In this document: in pieces, positions 50,404 to 59,257 of the stretch | How positions within the stretch are numbered: position 1 is the first letter of the stretch | Layout: each line of letters opens with the position of its first letter | Origin: Streptomyces sp. SID4985 | GTDB lineage: Bacteria > Actinomycetota > Actinomycetes > Streptomycetales > Streptomycetaceae | DNA: 64,000 nucleotides | Reading direction: 5' to 3' | NCBI RefSeq assembly: GCF_009863025.1 | Contig: NZ_WWIR01000645.1 | Coordinates: forward strand, 1-64,000 | Notes under the pieces: generated by a model | Seen by the model: the letters and a program-made list of their open reading frames with translations, nothing else | Told to the model about the DNA's origin: nothing | The model's database searches: none | Position numbers and translations under genes: made by a program

Positions 50404-51461
50404 CGGCCCACCTCCGCCGCGGCAGCCGTTTCGCCGGTCAGTTCGACATAGCGCAGACCGGACGTGCGCGGGTGCATCACAGTCAGTATCTCCCTTGGAG
50501 CGACGCCCAGTCGGGCCAGGCGGGTGTCGGGTGACGCCGCCCGCAGCCGCGTCCCGGTGGCCAGCGGCGACCGTACGGACCCGGCCTCGCGGAACCCGGT
50601 CCACGTCAGCGGTTCCTCGTCGGCGTCGACCCGGAGCAGCAGCTCGCCGACCGTGTCCCGTGCGGACAACGGCAGCCGCGTCACGTCGGCGTCCTCGATG
50701 CGCTCGTGCAGGGGGCACCCCGGGTCGGGGTGTTCCGCGAGACTCCGTCCGGCCACCGGTACGGCTCCGCCGGCCGCGTCCACGCGCAGCAGCCGTGAGC
50801 CCACCGGGAGTCCGAGCAGGAGCCTGACCGCGTAGTTCGCCAGCCACGCGCCGACCAGGAGGGAAACCGGCGCGGAGGCGCCCTCGGGCAGGGTGCGCAC
50901 GGGTGCGGCGCACGAGTGGGGACTGTCCGGTACGAACAGCGACGACCGGTCGTGACCGCACGCCCAGCAGCGGCCGCCCGGGGGGTGGACGGAGACCTGG
51001 CCGCCCCATTCGTGGGTACCGCCGTCGAGCATGGTCGCCGAGGCCAGATTGCAGCGCGTGGCGAGCTCGACGCGTGCCGCCCGGCTGTCGAGGCAGCTCA
51101 CCACCAGGTCGGCGTCGCGCAGTTCGGCCAGACCGACACCGGACACCAGCGGGGCCACGCGTGCCGACGTCGCGGTGTCCGGGGCCAGTCGGCTGAGCGC
51201 GCGGGCGACCGTCTCCGCCTTCGGCCGCCCCACGTCGGAGGGGAGGAACAGCGGGCAGCGGCTGAGATTGCTGACGGCGACCACATCGGGATCGCAGACC
51301 AGGAGACGGCCCACACCCGCGAGGGCGAGCGCCTGGACGACCGCGTTGCCCAGGGCGCCCGCGCCGACGACCACGACGGTGGCGGCGGAGAGGCGGTCCT
51401 GGTTCCAGCCGGGAATCAGGCGGTGCCGCGCGAAGCGGCCCTCGTCGGTGGGGGTGGCCAT
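50400..51461 (-). CDS. E1-like (ThiF/MoeB-type) adenylating enzyme
   Basis: A 353-residue ThiF-family protein. The nucleotide motif GAGALGN (33-39), the acidic DPD (57-59), Arg68 in NLSRC and Lys81 fit the adenylation site. CWAC (165-168) and CPLH (249-252) can form the zinc site. Cys184 in SPHSCAAP is the candidate catalytic cysteine. Residues 258-345 form an extra domain with RDTVGELLLRVDADEEPLTW and LARLGVAPREILTV, possibly another beta-grasp fold. Start and stop overlap its neighbours, so E1, E2 and JAB are co-translated. Expected to activate the C-terminus of a ubiquitin-like protein. Confidence 0.88.
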   Translation of the reverse strand: MATPTDEGRFARHRLIPGWNQDRLSAATVVVVGAGALGNAVVQALALAGVGRLLVCDPDVVAVSNLSRCPLFLPSDVGRPKAETVARALSRLAPDTATSARVAPLVSGVGLAELRDADLVVSCLDSRAARVELATRCNLASATMLDGGTHEWGGQVSVHPPGGRCWACGHDRSSLFVPDSPHSCAAPVRTLPEGASAPVSLLVGAWLANYAVRLLLGLPVGSRLLRVDAAGGAVPVAGRSLAEHPDPGCPLHERIEDADVTRLPLSARDTVGELLLRVDADEEPLTWTGFREAGSVRSPLATGTRLRAASPDTRLARLGVAPREILTVMHPRTSGLRYVELTGETAAAAEVGR

Positions 51462-52177
51462 CAGGAACCCTTCGGAGCGTTCCGCATGAGGCAGGGCACC
51501 GTGCCTCCGTGCGCGCTCTTCCAGTCGTCGAAGCACATGCGGCCGCGGTCGGGGTCCAGATGGACGGCGCACTTGCACTGCGGGTCGTGGGGTGAGCAGG
51601 TGCAGTGGATGACCAGTTCCTTGGGGCGCAGGGAGTCCCCGCAGACCCAGCATCGGTACCGGGAGGCGGACCCCGACGCGGTGCCCGGGTGCAGCCTGAG
51701 CAGCTCGTGACCGGGGTCGAGCCGTACGGGGTGGAGGTCGGGCGGCGGCGGGTTGGCGTCGTCCAGACCCTCGTGGAACTCGGCCGCCATGCGGGTCAGT
51801 TCCTGTGATCCGTCGGGATTGCGGCACCCGAGCAGCTGGTTGCGGTGCCGGATCAGGAACTCGTCGCCGGTGCCGGTGTGTTCGACGGTGACTTCCTCGC
51901 CCAGCCGGAAGGTGTGGTGGCACTCGGGGCACGAACGGGTGAGAGCGCCCAGTTTCTCCAGCAGTTGGGGGGTGACGACGCTGACGTCGTCCTCGGGCTC
52001 GTCCGCGCGGCCGGTGTCCGCTCCGGCGCGCCCTCCGGCCAGCCCGAGCCTGAACTCCTGTGCCATTCCCGCCGGTTCGGCCGAGTCCGCTGCCGTGGGC
52101 GTGCCGCCGCCGTCCTGGTAGCGGCGCCTGCGGGCCTCCAGGTCGACGCCGCTCCACGCGGGACGTGTCTGGCTCAT
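51461..52177 (-). CDS. Cysteine-rich zinc-binding protein next to E1
   Basis: A 238-residue protein. The N-terminal 75 residues are probably disordered. A first zinc knuckle is CPECHH (83-88), perhaps with Cys118. The C-terminal part is dense in ligands: CWVC (176-179), HCTC (191-194), CKCAVH (201-206), Cys215 and Cys229, enough for two zinc ions in a RING or treble-clef-like fold, though the spacing is not that of a classical RING. Its stop shares a base with the E1 start. As the only orphan zinc-binding protein in an E1-E2-JAB operon it is a candidate E3-like or substrate-recognition factor. Confidence 0.75.
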   Translation of the reverse strand: MSQTRPAWSGVDLEARRRRYQDGGGTPTAADSAEPAGMAQEFRLGLAGGRAGADTGRADEPEDDVSVVTPQLLEKLGALTRSCPECHHTFRLGEEVTVEHTGTGDEFLIRHRNQLLGCRNPDGSQELTRMAAEFHEGLDDANPPPPDLHPVRLDPGHELLRLHPGTASGSASRYRCWVCGDSLRPKELVIHCTCSPHDPQCKCAVHLDPDRGRMCFDDWKSAHGGTVPCLMRNAPKGS

Positions 52178-53103
52178 GCCCTGTCCTCCGTGGTGCCGTC
52201 GGACGGGGGCTGAAGAAGCATGTCCTGGGGATCGGCGCCGGTCAGGCTCAACTCGGCCTGCCCGTAACGGAACGCCTCCGCCGGGCTCTGGCCGAAACCC
52301 AGGGCGGTGTAGAAGCCGCGCGTGAACGCGAGCGCGTCGTCGTCGCGCAAGGGGTGTACGGCGCCGACGGAGACGGCCGCACAGTCGGAGAAGTGCTCGA
52401 GATGGCGGCCCAGGTGGCAGGAGCTCAGCACCAGGGTGCGCAGCTTCCCGTACGCCTTCAGCGCGGCCGCCAGCCGGGCCGCGTGCACCGGGGCCACCAC
52501 TCCTTGCTCGTCCTCCAGGAGCAGATAGCCGTTGGGCGAACCGTGCCCCGCCACATGCAGGACGTGCGGGCGGTGTTCCAGCAGGGCCGGCATGACGTCG
52601 CGTACGCGCGTCGCCGCGCACAACTGGACGTCCACCGTCCGTCCGGTCGCCGTCCGGGCCGCCTCCTGCACCGTCCGGTACTCGGCGCGCAGGCGCAGCG
52701 GGCGGGGGGTTCCGGCCGGTTCGGCCAGCAGGCACAGGATGCGCACGGCCGACGGGAGGGCGGGCTCGCCGCCGCCCGGGTCCTGGCCGCCTTCGCCGCC
52801 GGGGGCGCCCCGGCCGCCGTGGGAGGCCAGGAAGGCGCGGATACGGTCCTGGCCCGGGTACTCCTCCAGGACCTCGGCCAGCAGCTCCTCCAGGCCGAAG
52901 CGGAAGGCGCCGTACTCGATGCGGGTGCAGACCTGGTCCCAGTAGTGCAGCGGGGTCAGCCCGCCGCCGAACGAGGGCAGCCGGGTGCTGTCCGCCCCGA
53001 GCGAGTCCAGCAGGAACCCGGCACTCGCCGAATCCGGGTACAGCCCGGCGAGGGTCGTCAACACCCCCTCACGCCGCAGCAGTCGCGTGCTGAATGCGGT
53101 CAA
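52174..53103 (-). CDS. EAD-like plus CHAT-domain protease (leftward operon)
   Basis: A 309-residue caspase-like protein. Residues 1-92 are a helical adaptor (LTAFSTRLLRREGVLTTLAG, HYWDQVCTRIEYGAF, LEEYPG) resembling the N-termini of the E2 fusion and the second CHAT protease. The CHAT domain follows (about 118-300), with catalytic His187 in VLHVAGHGS and Cys229 in LVLSSCHLG. TTG at 53103 is preferred because protein-like composition and the adaptor domain begin there; ATG at 53148 would add 15 atypical residues. First gene of the leftward operon. Probably a protease effector activated through its adaptor. Confidence 0.85.
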   Translation of the reverse strand: MTAFSTRLLRREGVLTTLAGLYPDSASAGFLLDSLGADSTRLPSFGGGLTPLHYWDQVCTRIEYGAFRFGLEELLAEVLEEYPGQDRIRAFLASHGGRGAPGGEGGQDPGGGEPALPSAVRILCLLAEPAGTPRPLRLRAEYRTVQEAARTATGRTVDVQLCAATRVRDVMPALLEHRPHVLHVAGHGSPNGYLLLEDEQGVVAPVHAARLAAALKAYGKLRTLVLSSCHLGRHLEHFSDCAAVSVGAVHPLRDDDALAFTRGFYTALGFGQSPAEAFRYGQAELSLTGADPQDMLLQPPSDGTTEDRA

Positions 53104-53309
53104 GCCTCCCCCTCGGCACCACGGCTCGTTCCGGGGGACTCTACCCATGGCGTGCGTCTGATCAATCCGCTTTTGCCGTAAGAAGGTTGAGCGTACGTCA
53201 GTTAGCACGCGACTGGGTGAAAGCGCGGACAACACAGGCATTATCTGTGATAGAGAGTCCCTTCCGGGACGTGCGCGGTGCGCCGACCCGTGGAAAGGAA
53301 CGCCGGGCT
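53104..53309. promoter_or_regulatory. Divergent promoter region of the island
   Basis: These 206 bases separate the two operons and are AT-richer than the flanks. They include TATC-TGT-GATA (53242-53252), a small dyad that may double as a -10 region for the rightward operon, and an unusual CTTTTGCC stretch near 53170. No regulator gene is in the island, so control is probably by a distant factor or by the signalling proteins. Confidence 0.4.
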
Positions 53310-55574
53310 GTGGGGGAGGGCACGGGGTTGGCAGCAGAGTTCCCAGAGGCGTGGCCGGAGGAGTTCCGAGGGCGCGGTCCGGGGTCGTCCGAGGGCGCCG
53401 AGGAGAGTTTCCGGCTCGTCCCCGAAACGGGCACGGGTGCCCGCTTCACCCGGGGGAGTTTCCAGTTCGTCCGCTACCGCCTCCATCCCACGGGCAAGCG
53501 CGTCGTGGTGAAGTCCGCCCTCGACGAGCCGTCGGGCGGAGCACTCGAGCGCGAGTACGAGAACAACAGGCTGGTCCGCCGCACGCTGCGGCACGACATG
53601 CCGCATCAACTCGCCCATGTGATCGCCCGGGACGCGCGCCGGGGAGCCCCGCGTCTGCTGCTGTCCTGGCACGGCGAGTGCCTCGACGGCTGGACGGACC
53701 CGGACCGGCTGCACGGCCCCGGTCTCACCGACGTCGTCCACGACCTGTTCACCGCCGTCGACGCGCTCCACACCTGCGGCCTGGTGCATGGCGCGATCAG
53801 CCCGGAGCACCTGTGGTGGTCCGAGGGGGACGGGCTCCAGCTGAGCGGCCTGGAGGGCGCGGTCCGCGTCGGGGACCCCCTCGGACCGGGGCCCGGCCCC
53901 GACTGGACCCCGCCGGGCCGCAGAACCGGTGGCCGAGCCCTGGCCGAGTACGACGTCCACGCCGCCGGACTGGTGGCGCTGTGGATGCTGACGGGCGAGA
54001 CGGCACCGGACGCCGGACGGCGCGAGATCCGGGACCTGATCCTCAGCCACGAGACACCGGTCCAGGAACTCCTGCTGCCGGTCTTCCCGTCCGCCGGGCC
54101 GCTGCCGTCCGCCCAGGCGATCAGCACCAGGATCGGCCCGGGAGTCACCCTCAGGTTCCGGCGCGCGCTCTCCGTGCGGCACACCGCACGCCTTGAGGAC
54201 GCGGCGGAAGCCTTCACCGAACTGCGCCGCCGCCAGGAGCACTTCCGGGCGCGGCACGCCCGCACGACGAGCCGTACACACCCCGCGACCGCGCGTCGGG
54301 GAGACACCTACGGCGGCGCCGGAGAGCGCCGCGGCGGCCTGTGGTCGAGGATCACCGCGGCGTTCGGCACGTCCGGTACGGCCACGCGCACCGCGCCCCC
54401 GCCCCCCGTACCGCCGACAGCCGTGTCACGCTCCACGGTCGAGTGCCCGGTCTGTCTGAACGAACTCGACTGGGACAGCCTCCCCCGCACCCACAACAAC
54501 GGCTCGGGAAGCCTCGTCCCACTGCGGCCGGAGTCGGTTCCCGCCGACGCCGAGGGCCGGCTGCGCCTGGAGCAGCACGCGTACCGGACCTGCCCCGGCA
54601 ACGCGGCGGTGCAGAGCCACAACCTCCCCGAGCGGTACCCGGCGTTCGGGACGGAGCCCGTCCGCGTAGGGGTCGTCGGCGCCACCAGCACCGGCAAGTC
54701 CCATCTGCTGGCCGCGATGATCCACCAGGTCACCAGCGACGTCGACGCCATGAACCGGGTCGGCCTCCAGGTGCAGCCGCTCGACCTGATGCAGTACTCG
54801 GCCTACATGTCGACGATCGTCCACCCCCTGGTCCAGGACCGGCAGCAACTCGAACCCACCAGGGTCAGGGCCGACCTGCACTTCGCGATCGGCCTCGTCG
54901 TCACGGACGTGCGGACGCGCCGCTCGCACACCGTGGTCTTCTTCGACATCGCGGGCGAGCGGCTCCAGGACACGGGCCCCGAGACCGACTTCCTCAGCGG
55001 GCTGAACGCGCTCCTGTGCGTCGTCGACCCCAACACCGTACGAGGGCTCGCCGCGTTCGGGCGCCGTGAGAACGGGCAGTCCGGCGGCGAACCGAACGAC
55101 GCGGGCGACCCCGCGGTGCACACCGTGTTCCAGCGCCTGCGCGTGCACAAGGCGCGTCCCGCGGACCCGTTCCTCCGGCTGCCCTGCGCCCTGGTCGTCG
55201 GCAAGTCCGACCTGCTCAGGCACCGCGGCTTCGACGAGGTCGAGCAGTGGCTGTCCAGACGGCGCGACCCCCGCGAGACCGGTGACCTCACCCGCGTCGA
55301 GGAGGAGAGCCGGGACGTGTACGCGATGCTGGCGGCACGCGGCGGGGAACAGTGGCTGACGCCGGTGAAGGAGTGCGAGGACGCGACGCTGCACCTGGCT
55401 TCCGCGACCGGGACCGCGGCGCTTCCCGTGCCGGACGCGGACGGCGTGCTGCGCTTTCCCCCCGAGTCGTTCGGACAGCAGCGGGTGCTCATGCCCCTGC
55501 TCTCGTTGCTGGCGATGAAGGGGGTCATCACCACTGACGCCGGTCGGTTCGGCCGGACGGAGGAGGGTTCGTGA
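53310..55574 (+). CDS. Pseudokinase fused to a P-loop GTPase
   Basis: A 754-residue fusion. Residues about 45-310 are protein-kinase-like: VVVKSALDEP with the ATP-site Lys68, but HRD is replaced by HGAISPEHLWW (160-170) and DFG by SGLEGA, so catalysis is unlikely. A Pro-rich linker follows, then a zinc knuckle CPVC (379-382) with Cys428. Residues 450-745 are a TRAFAC-type GTPase: Walker A GATSTGKS (457-464), DIAGE (546-550) and GKSD (631-634) in place of NKxD. It resembles double-GTPase-type proteins of conflict systems. GTG with GGAAAGGAA upstream; overlaps the next gene by 4 bases. Confidence 0.85.
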   Translation: MGEGTGLAAEFPEAWPEEFRGRGPGSSEGAEESFRLVPETGTGARFTRGSFQFVRYRLHPTGKRVVVKSALDEPSGGALEREYENNRLVRRTLRHDMPHQLAHVIARDARRGAPRLLLSWHGECLDGWTDPDRLHGPGLTDVVHDLFTAVDALHTCGLVHGAISPEHLWWSEGDGLQLSGLEGAVRVGDPLGPGPGPDWTPPGRRTGGRALAEYDVHAAGLVALWMLTGETAPDAGRREIRDLILSHETPVQELLLPVFPSAGPLPSAQAISTRIGPGVTLRFRRALSVRHTARLEDAAEAFTELRRRQEHFRARHARTTSRTHPATARRGDTYGGAGERRGGLWSRITAAFGTSGTATRTAPPPPVPPTAVSRSTVECPVCLNELDWDSLPRTHNNGSGSLVPLRPESVPADAEGRLRLEQHAYRTCPGNAAVQSHNLPERYPAFGTEPVRVGVVGATSTGKSHLLAAMIHQVTSDVDAMNRVGLQVQPLDLMQYSAYMSTIVHPLVQDRQQLEPTRVRADLHFAIGLVVTDVRTRRSHTVVFFDIAGERLQDTGPETDFLSGLNALLCVVDPNTVRGLAAFGRRENGQSGGEPNDAGDPAVHTVFQRLRVHKARPADPFLRLPCALVVGKSDLLRHRGFDEVEQWLSRRRDPRETGDLTRVEEESRDVYAMLAARGGEQWLTPVKECEDATLHLASATGTAALPVPDADGVLRFPPESFGQQRVLMPLLSLLAMKGVITTDAGRFGRTEEGS

Positions 55575-57397
55575 CCCTTGCTCTCCCGCCGTCCGTGCGG
55601 GCGCGCCCCCGCGCGGACCTGAGCGTCTACCGCTGGTCCGAGCACTCCCTCACCGGGCGCAACGGAGTCGGCCCCGTGGCGACGTCGCTGAACCGCGACG
55701 ACCTGCACCTGTGGGACGGCCGGGTCGCCCCGTTCGTGTGGGCGGTCACCGGGCCGGGCAACGCGGGCGCGAGCGAACCGGGCTCCGGCTTCCTCTATCT
55801 GCGGTTCGGTGCCGAGGCGGCGATGATCCGCAAACGGCCGGTCCGCGACGCGCGCGGCCGCGCCGGATCGACCCTCACCCACGTCCTGACCGCCCCCGCC
55901 GACTGGCTGGACCTCGGCCTGGCCCTCGCGCTGTGCCGCAGCGAATGGGACGAGTGGCTGCCCGCGGGCGCGTTGCAGGACGGCGGGCGGAGCGAGCTGC
56001 CGACCGTCCCGCTGGACAAGCTCAGACAACATCTGACCGGCGCTGTCGCGGAGTTGGCCAGTGCCGCCGACACCGTACCCGCCCGTCTGCTCGCCCCGGT
56101 CGCGCAGGCGGTCATGGCGACCCCGAAGTCACCCGTGACCGTCATCGGGTCGCCCGTTCCCCCCGTGGAAGTGGTGCGGGTGCTGCACGACGTGCTCGCC
56201 CCGCTCGTCGCGGGGGAGTGGACCTTCGCCACCCGGGAGGAGTCCGACCGGGGCACCGGACTGCCGCGTTTCGTCTTCCTGGAGGAACCGGAACAGGGCT
56301 CCCTCTACGGCCAGAGCGACCGCGTCACCGTCGTGATGAACACGGAGCCGGACGACCCCGAGGCCCTCGCCCGCGCCGAGCAGCTCATCGAGTACCACCG
56401 GCGTCGCGGCCCGGACGCGGTGCGCAGACTGCTGCCGGACGGCCCGCTGGCCACGGCCGAGGACGTACGCGAGTGGCAGCGCCACCACTACATCGCGCCC
56501 GGTGTCATCGCCGACGTGACGAGCCTCCTGCACGACGCCGTGGCCCGGGACATCGATCCGCAGGCCGCGGAATTCCTCGCCCGCCCGGCGAGCCGTCCGA
56601 CCATCGAACTGCATCTGCGCCGTGCCTCGTTGCCCGAGCTGGAGACGCTCGTGGAGGCGTGGGCGCCGCATCGCGGGGACCTGGACGCGTACGGTCACGT
56701 ACGGACGGCCCTGCACACCGAGGCGCTCCGGCGCGCGCTCCGGGTGAGCGACGGCTGGAATCCCGAGGCGCGCAGCGAACTCCTGGCCCGGCTGAAGCAG
56801 GCGCGGCCGGACACCGGCCTGGTCGTCGAGGCCGTCCGGGGTGCGCTGAGCACGGTCGGCGGCCGGGGCGAGAGCCTCGATGTGCTGCACGTCCTGATGG
56901 TGGCGCGCGCGGTGGGCATCGCGGGACGGGAGTTCGACGAGGTCCGCAACGACGCCGTCGAGCGGCTGGCCACACACCAGTTGATCACGGCCGTCGACCG
57001 CATCAGCGCCCTCGACCCGCTCCTCGGCCGCGAACTCCTCGCCCACTGCGCACGCCGCAAGGACCGGCGGGACGACCGGATACAGACCTGCCGGACACTG
57101 CGTCAGCGGGTGTACCTCGGCCGCGCGGTACGGCTCATGGCCCTCGGTGGATTCCGGGACGCCGTCGATCTCTACTGCCTCCTCGTCACGTGCGCGGTGG
57201 GCAGCGCGCCGGGGCGGACCGGCGTGGTCACGGTGCTCGCGGATGCCGGACAACGCCCCGACGCGGCCCTGCTCATGGCGCTGTCGCGCCTGGCACGCGG
57301 CCGCATGGCCCGGTACGAGGTGCTGACCGCCATCGAAAGCGCCTACTTCCGCGACCAGTTGAGCAGCAGAAAGTCCGGGGGAGAGCACCAGGAATGA
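55571..57397 (+). CDS. GTPase-associated protein (GAP1-like)
   Basis: A 608-residue protein without an NTPase motif. The N-terminus has RWSEHSLTGRNGVGPVATSL and DLHLWDGRVAPFVWAVTGPG, then SGFLYLRFGAEAAMIRKRPV and LTHVLTAP, the layout of GAP1 N-terminal domains. A middle helical region and a long C-terminal alpha-helical repeat region (residues about 330-600) follow. Such proteins are found directly after island-type GTPases and are thought to partner them. The GTG start overlaps the GTPase stop, which supports a complex. The specific family name is from memory and context. Confidence 0.75.
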   Translation: MTLALPPSVRARPRADLSVYRWSEHSLTGRNGVGPVATSLNRDDLHLWDGRVAPFVWAVTGPGNAGASEPGSGFLYLRFGAEAAMIRKRPVRDARGRAGSTLTHVLTAPADWLDLGLALALCRSEWDEWLPAGALQDGGRSELPTVPLDKLRQHLTGAVAELASAADTVPARLLAPVAQAVMATPKSPVTVIGSPVPPVEVVRVLHDVLAPLVAGEWTFATREESDRGTGLPRFVFLEEPEQGSLYGQSDRVTVVMNTEPDDPEALARAEQLIEYHRRRGPDAVRRLLPDGPLATAEDVREWQRHHYIAPGVIADVTSLLHDAVARDIDPQAAEFLARPASRPTIELHLRRASLPELETLVEAWAPHRGDLDAYGHVRTALHTEALRRALRVSDGWNPEARSELLARLKQARPDTGLVVEAVRGALSTVGGRGESLDVLHVLMVARAVGIAGREFDEVRNDAVERLATHQLITAVDRISALDPLLGRELLAHCARRKDRRDDRIQTCRTLRQRVYLGRAVRLMALGGFRDAVDLYCLLVTCAVGSAPGRTGVVTVLADAGQRPDAALLMALSRLARGRMARYEVLTAIESAYFRDQLSSRKSGGEHQE

Positions 57398-57407
57398 GAG
57401 GCGCCAC

Positions 57408-58682
57408 GTGACCCCAGAGGAGACGACCCCCACGGCCCCCGCGGCCTCCACGGCCGCCGTGCTGCGTGCGGCGGCCCGGCTCGACGAGCTCGCCGCGCGC
57501 GGCCCCAGTGCGCAGGGATCGCAGCTCCTGCACCGGATAGCCGCGGAGGCCAAGGCCGGCGGTTCCTCCCTGGCCGGGATCGACCTCGTACGGGCCTATC
57601 CGCCCGAGCTTCTGATGCCGGATCAGCCCGCGGGCCGGGGTGCGGTGGAAGCCGTACTCGGCGGTGTCCGGGACGCGGCCGTGTTCGTGCCCATCGCGGT
57701 CACCTGGTTCTCGCTGTGGAAGGCCTTCGAGGACTTCGAGGACAGCCCGAAGGGCACCAACTTCCTCCGGCTGTGGATCTCCGGCCTGGGCGGCACGGCC
57801 GTCCTCGCGGTCATCGCCCTGATCGTCGTGGTCGTCGTCCTCACCGCCGTGCTGCAGCGGCGGGAATGGACGGCCGAGCGGCACGGGTCGCGGGAGTGGG
57901 AGCGCCAGGAGGTCGCGGGACAACTCATGCTGATCAACCTTGAGTTGTCGACCTCGACCGCGGCACAGGCCGCCACCCTTCCGGCGGCCAAGCTGGTGCG
58001 CGCGGCCAGGGACATCTCGGCGGCCGCCGTGACCCTCGCCGCGACGATGAAAGGAAGCACCGAGCGCCTGGCGAAGATCTTCGAGCCCGGTCCGGAGAGC
58101 TCCTTCACGACCGCGCTCGACCGGTGGACGGCCTCCGCCGGAGAGCTGCGGGAGATGGGGCGCTCGCTCACTGTCCCCCACGACCTCATCCGCCGGTTCA
58201 CCGCTCTGCGCGCCGAGCTGGCCGCCGAGGAGCAGGCCGCGCGCGCCGCGCTGAAGGAGCTCCTCACGGAGCTGGGCGAGGCCAGCCAGTCCTCGCGGGA
58301 CGCCGATGTCGCCCACACCCGGGTGGCTGCCTCGGTGGTCGAGGGCACCCGTCAAGTGGCTCTGGGAATGGAGCTGTTCGTCGATCACAGCGAGCGGCTC
58401 TACGAGTACATGGACGTTCTGGCGCGTGTGCTCGCCGTGCTCGACGGGGGCCGTATGCCGACCCCGTCCGTGGCCTCGGGCATGACCAACGCGACGACGG
58501 CCAACGGCGCGGGCGACGGACCGATGGGCCGCCAGGTGCCGCGACAGGACACGGGGCAGGGACACGACGGCGGAACGCCGCCCCGCACACCCCCCGCCGG
58601 GCCCGGGAGCACCGACAGTCGCAAGGACACGGGCGACGACGGGGGCGTGGCCGACGGCTGGTATCCGGAGCAGGACGGATGA
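57408..58682 (+). CDS. Two-span membrane protein with helical cytoplasmic domain
   Basis: A 424-residue protein. Two hydrophobic segments (about 90-107, VFVPIAVTWFSLWKAF, and 122-149, GGTAVLAVIALIVVVVVLTA) anchor it. A long helical region (about 160-350, many Ala, Glu, Arg) and a disordered Gly/Pro/Asp tail follow. The layout resembles MotA/ExbB-like or dynamin-like membrane partners only loosely. GTG start, 10 bases after the GAP1-like gene. It overlaps the next membrane gene by 4 bases, so the two probably form one membrane complex. Confidence 0.7.
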   Translation: MTPEETTPTAPAASTAAVLRAAARLDELAARGPSAQGSQLLHRIAAEAKAGGSSLAGIDLVRAYPPELLMPDQPAGRGAVEAVLGGVRDAAVFVPIAVTWFSLWKAFEDFEDSPKGTNFLRLWISGLGGTAVLAVIALIVVVVVLTAVLQRREWTAERHGSREWERQEVAGQLMLINLELSTSTAAQAATLPAAKLVRAARDISAAAVTLAATMKGSTERLAKIFEPGPESSFTTALDRWTASAGELREMGRSLTVPHDLIRRFTALRAELAAEEQAARAALKELLTELGEASQSSRDADVAHTRVAASVVEGTRQVALGMELFVDHSERLYEYMDVLARVLAVLDGGRMPTPSVASGMTNATTANGAGDGPMGRQVPRQDTGQGHDGGTPPRTPPAGPGSTDSRKDTGDDGGVADGWYPEQDG

Positions 58683-59257
58683 GCCGTGACCGAGCGGGGC
58701 GGGGGAAGGGCATCGCGCCGAGGTACCTGGCGGGCTGGCTCTTCGCCGATCTCTTCCTGGCCCTGTTCGTCATCGCCCTGGCGCTCGGACTCGCGTCGTC
58801 CGGCGGCCCGAGGCCGAGTGAGGCCGTACCGCCTGCTCCGGGCACCGGGGAGTCCGAGCCGCCCAAGAACGCCGGGCCGGGCGGCATCGATCCGCACTAC
58901 CGCACCATAGAAGTCACCCTGGGGCGCGGTGCGACCGGCCGTGCGCCGGGGCCCTCCGCGCTGAGGAAGGACGACGTCCGCAAGGTGGTCGCCGCCGTGG
59001 ACAAGGAGATGAACAAGTCCGGCCGGGGACGGCGGATCGGCATGGTGATCACGTTCGGCAGCGCGCCCAAGGCAAGCCTCGAAAACGGTGAGGCGCTCGC
59101 CCAGGACATCAACGAAGCGCTGAAGAACGGGCGACGGGGCGCGTTCTGCGGGAAGAACGTGGGCCTGCGCAACTTCTGGTCCGGCGGCGCGGACGACCAT
59201 GCCACGATCGAGATCTACTACATCAACCGCTGCGATGCCCCGAAGGCCGGCTCATGA
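58679..59257 (+). CDS. Single-span membrane protein with OmpA-like C-terminal domain
   Basis: A 192-residue protein. One membrane helix (about 16-39, AGWLFADLFLALFVIALALG) preceded by basic residues is followed by a Pro-rich linker and a soluble domain of about 115 residues: DDVRKVVAAVDKEMNKSGRG, IGMVITFGSAPKASLENGEA and ATIEIYYINRC. This resembles the OmpA/MotB-like peptidoglycan-binding fold in secondary-structure pattern. With the two-span protein before it, it may form a MotA/MotB-like pair. ATG overlaps the preceding stop, and its own stop overlaps the CHAT start. Confidence 0.7.
   Translation: MSRDRAGRGKGIAPRYLAGWLFADLFLALFVIALALGLASSGGPRPSEAVPPAPGTGESEPPKNAGPGGIDPHYRTIEVTLGRGATGRAPGPSALRKDDVRKVVAAVDKEMNKSGRGRRIGMVITFGSAPKASLENGEALAQDINEALKNGRRGAFCGKNVGLRNFWSGGADDHATIEIYYINRCDAPKAGS

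Noticed and set aside
50400-51461. MoeB/ThiF of molybdopterin or thiamine synthesis
   Set aside because: No MoaD, ThiS or other pathway genes nearby; the operon context is conjugation and proteases.
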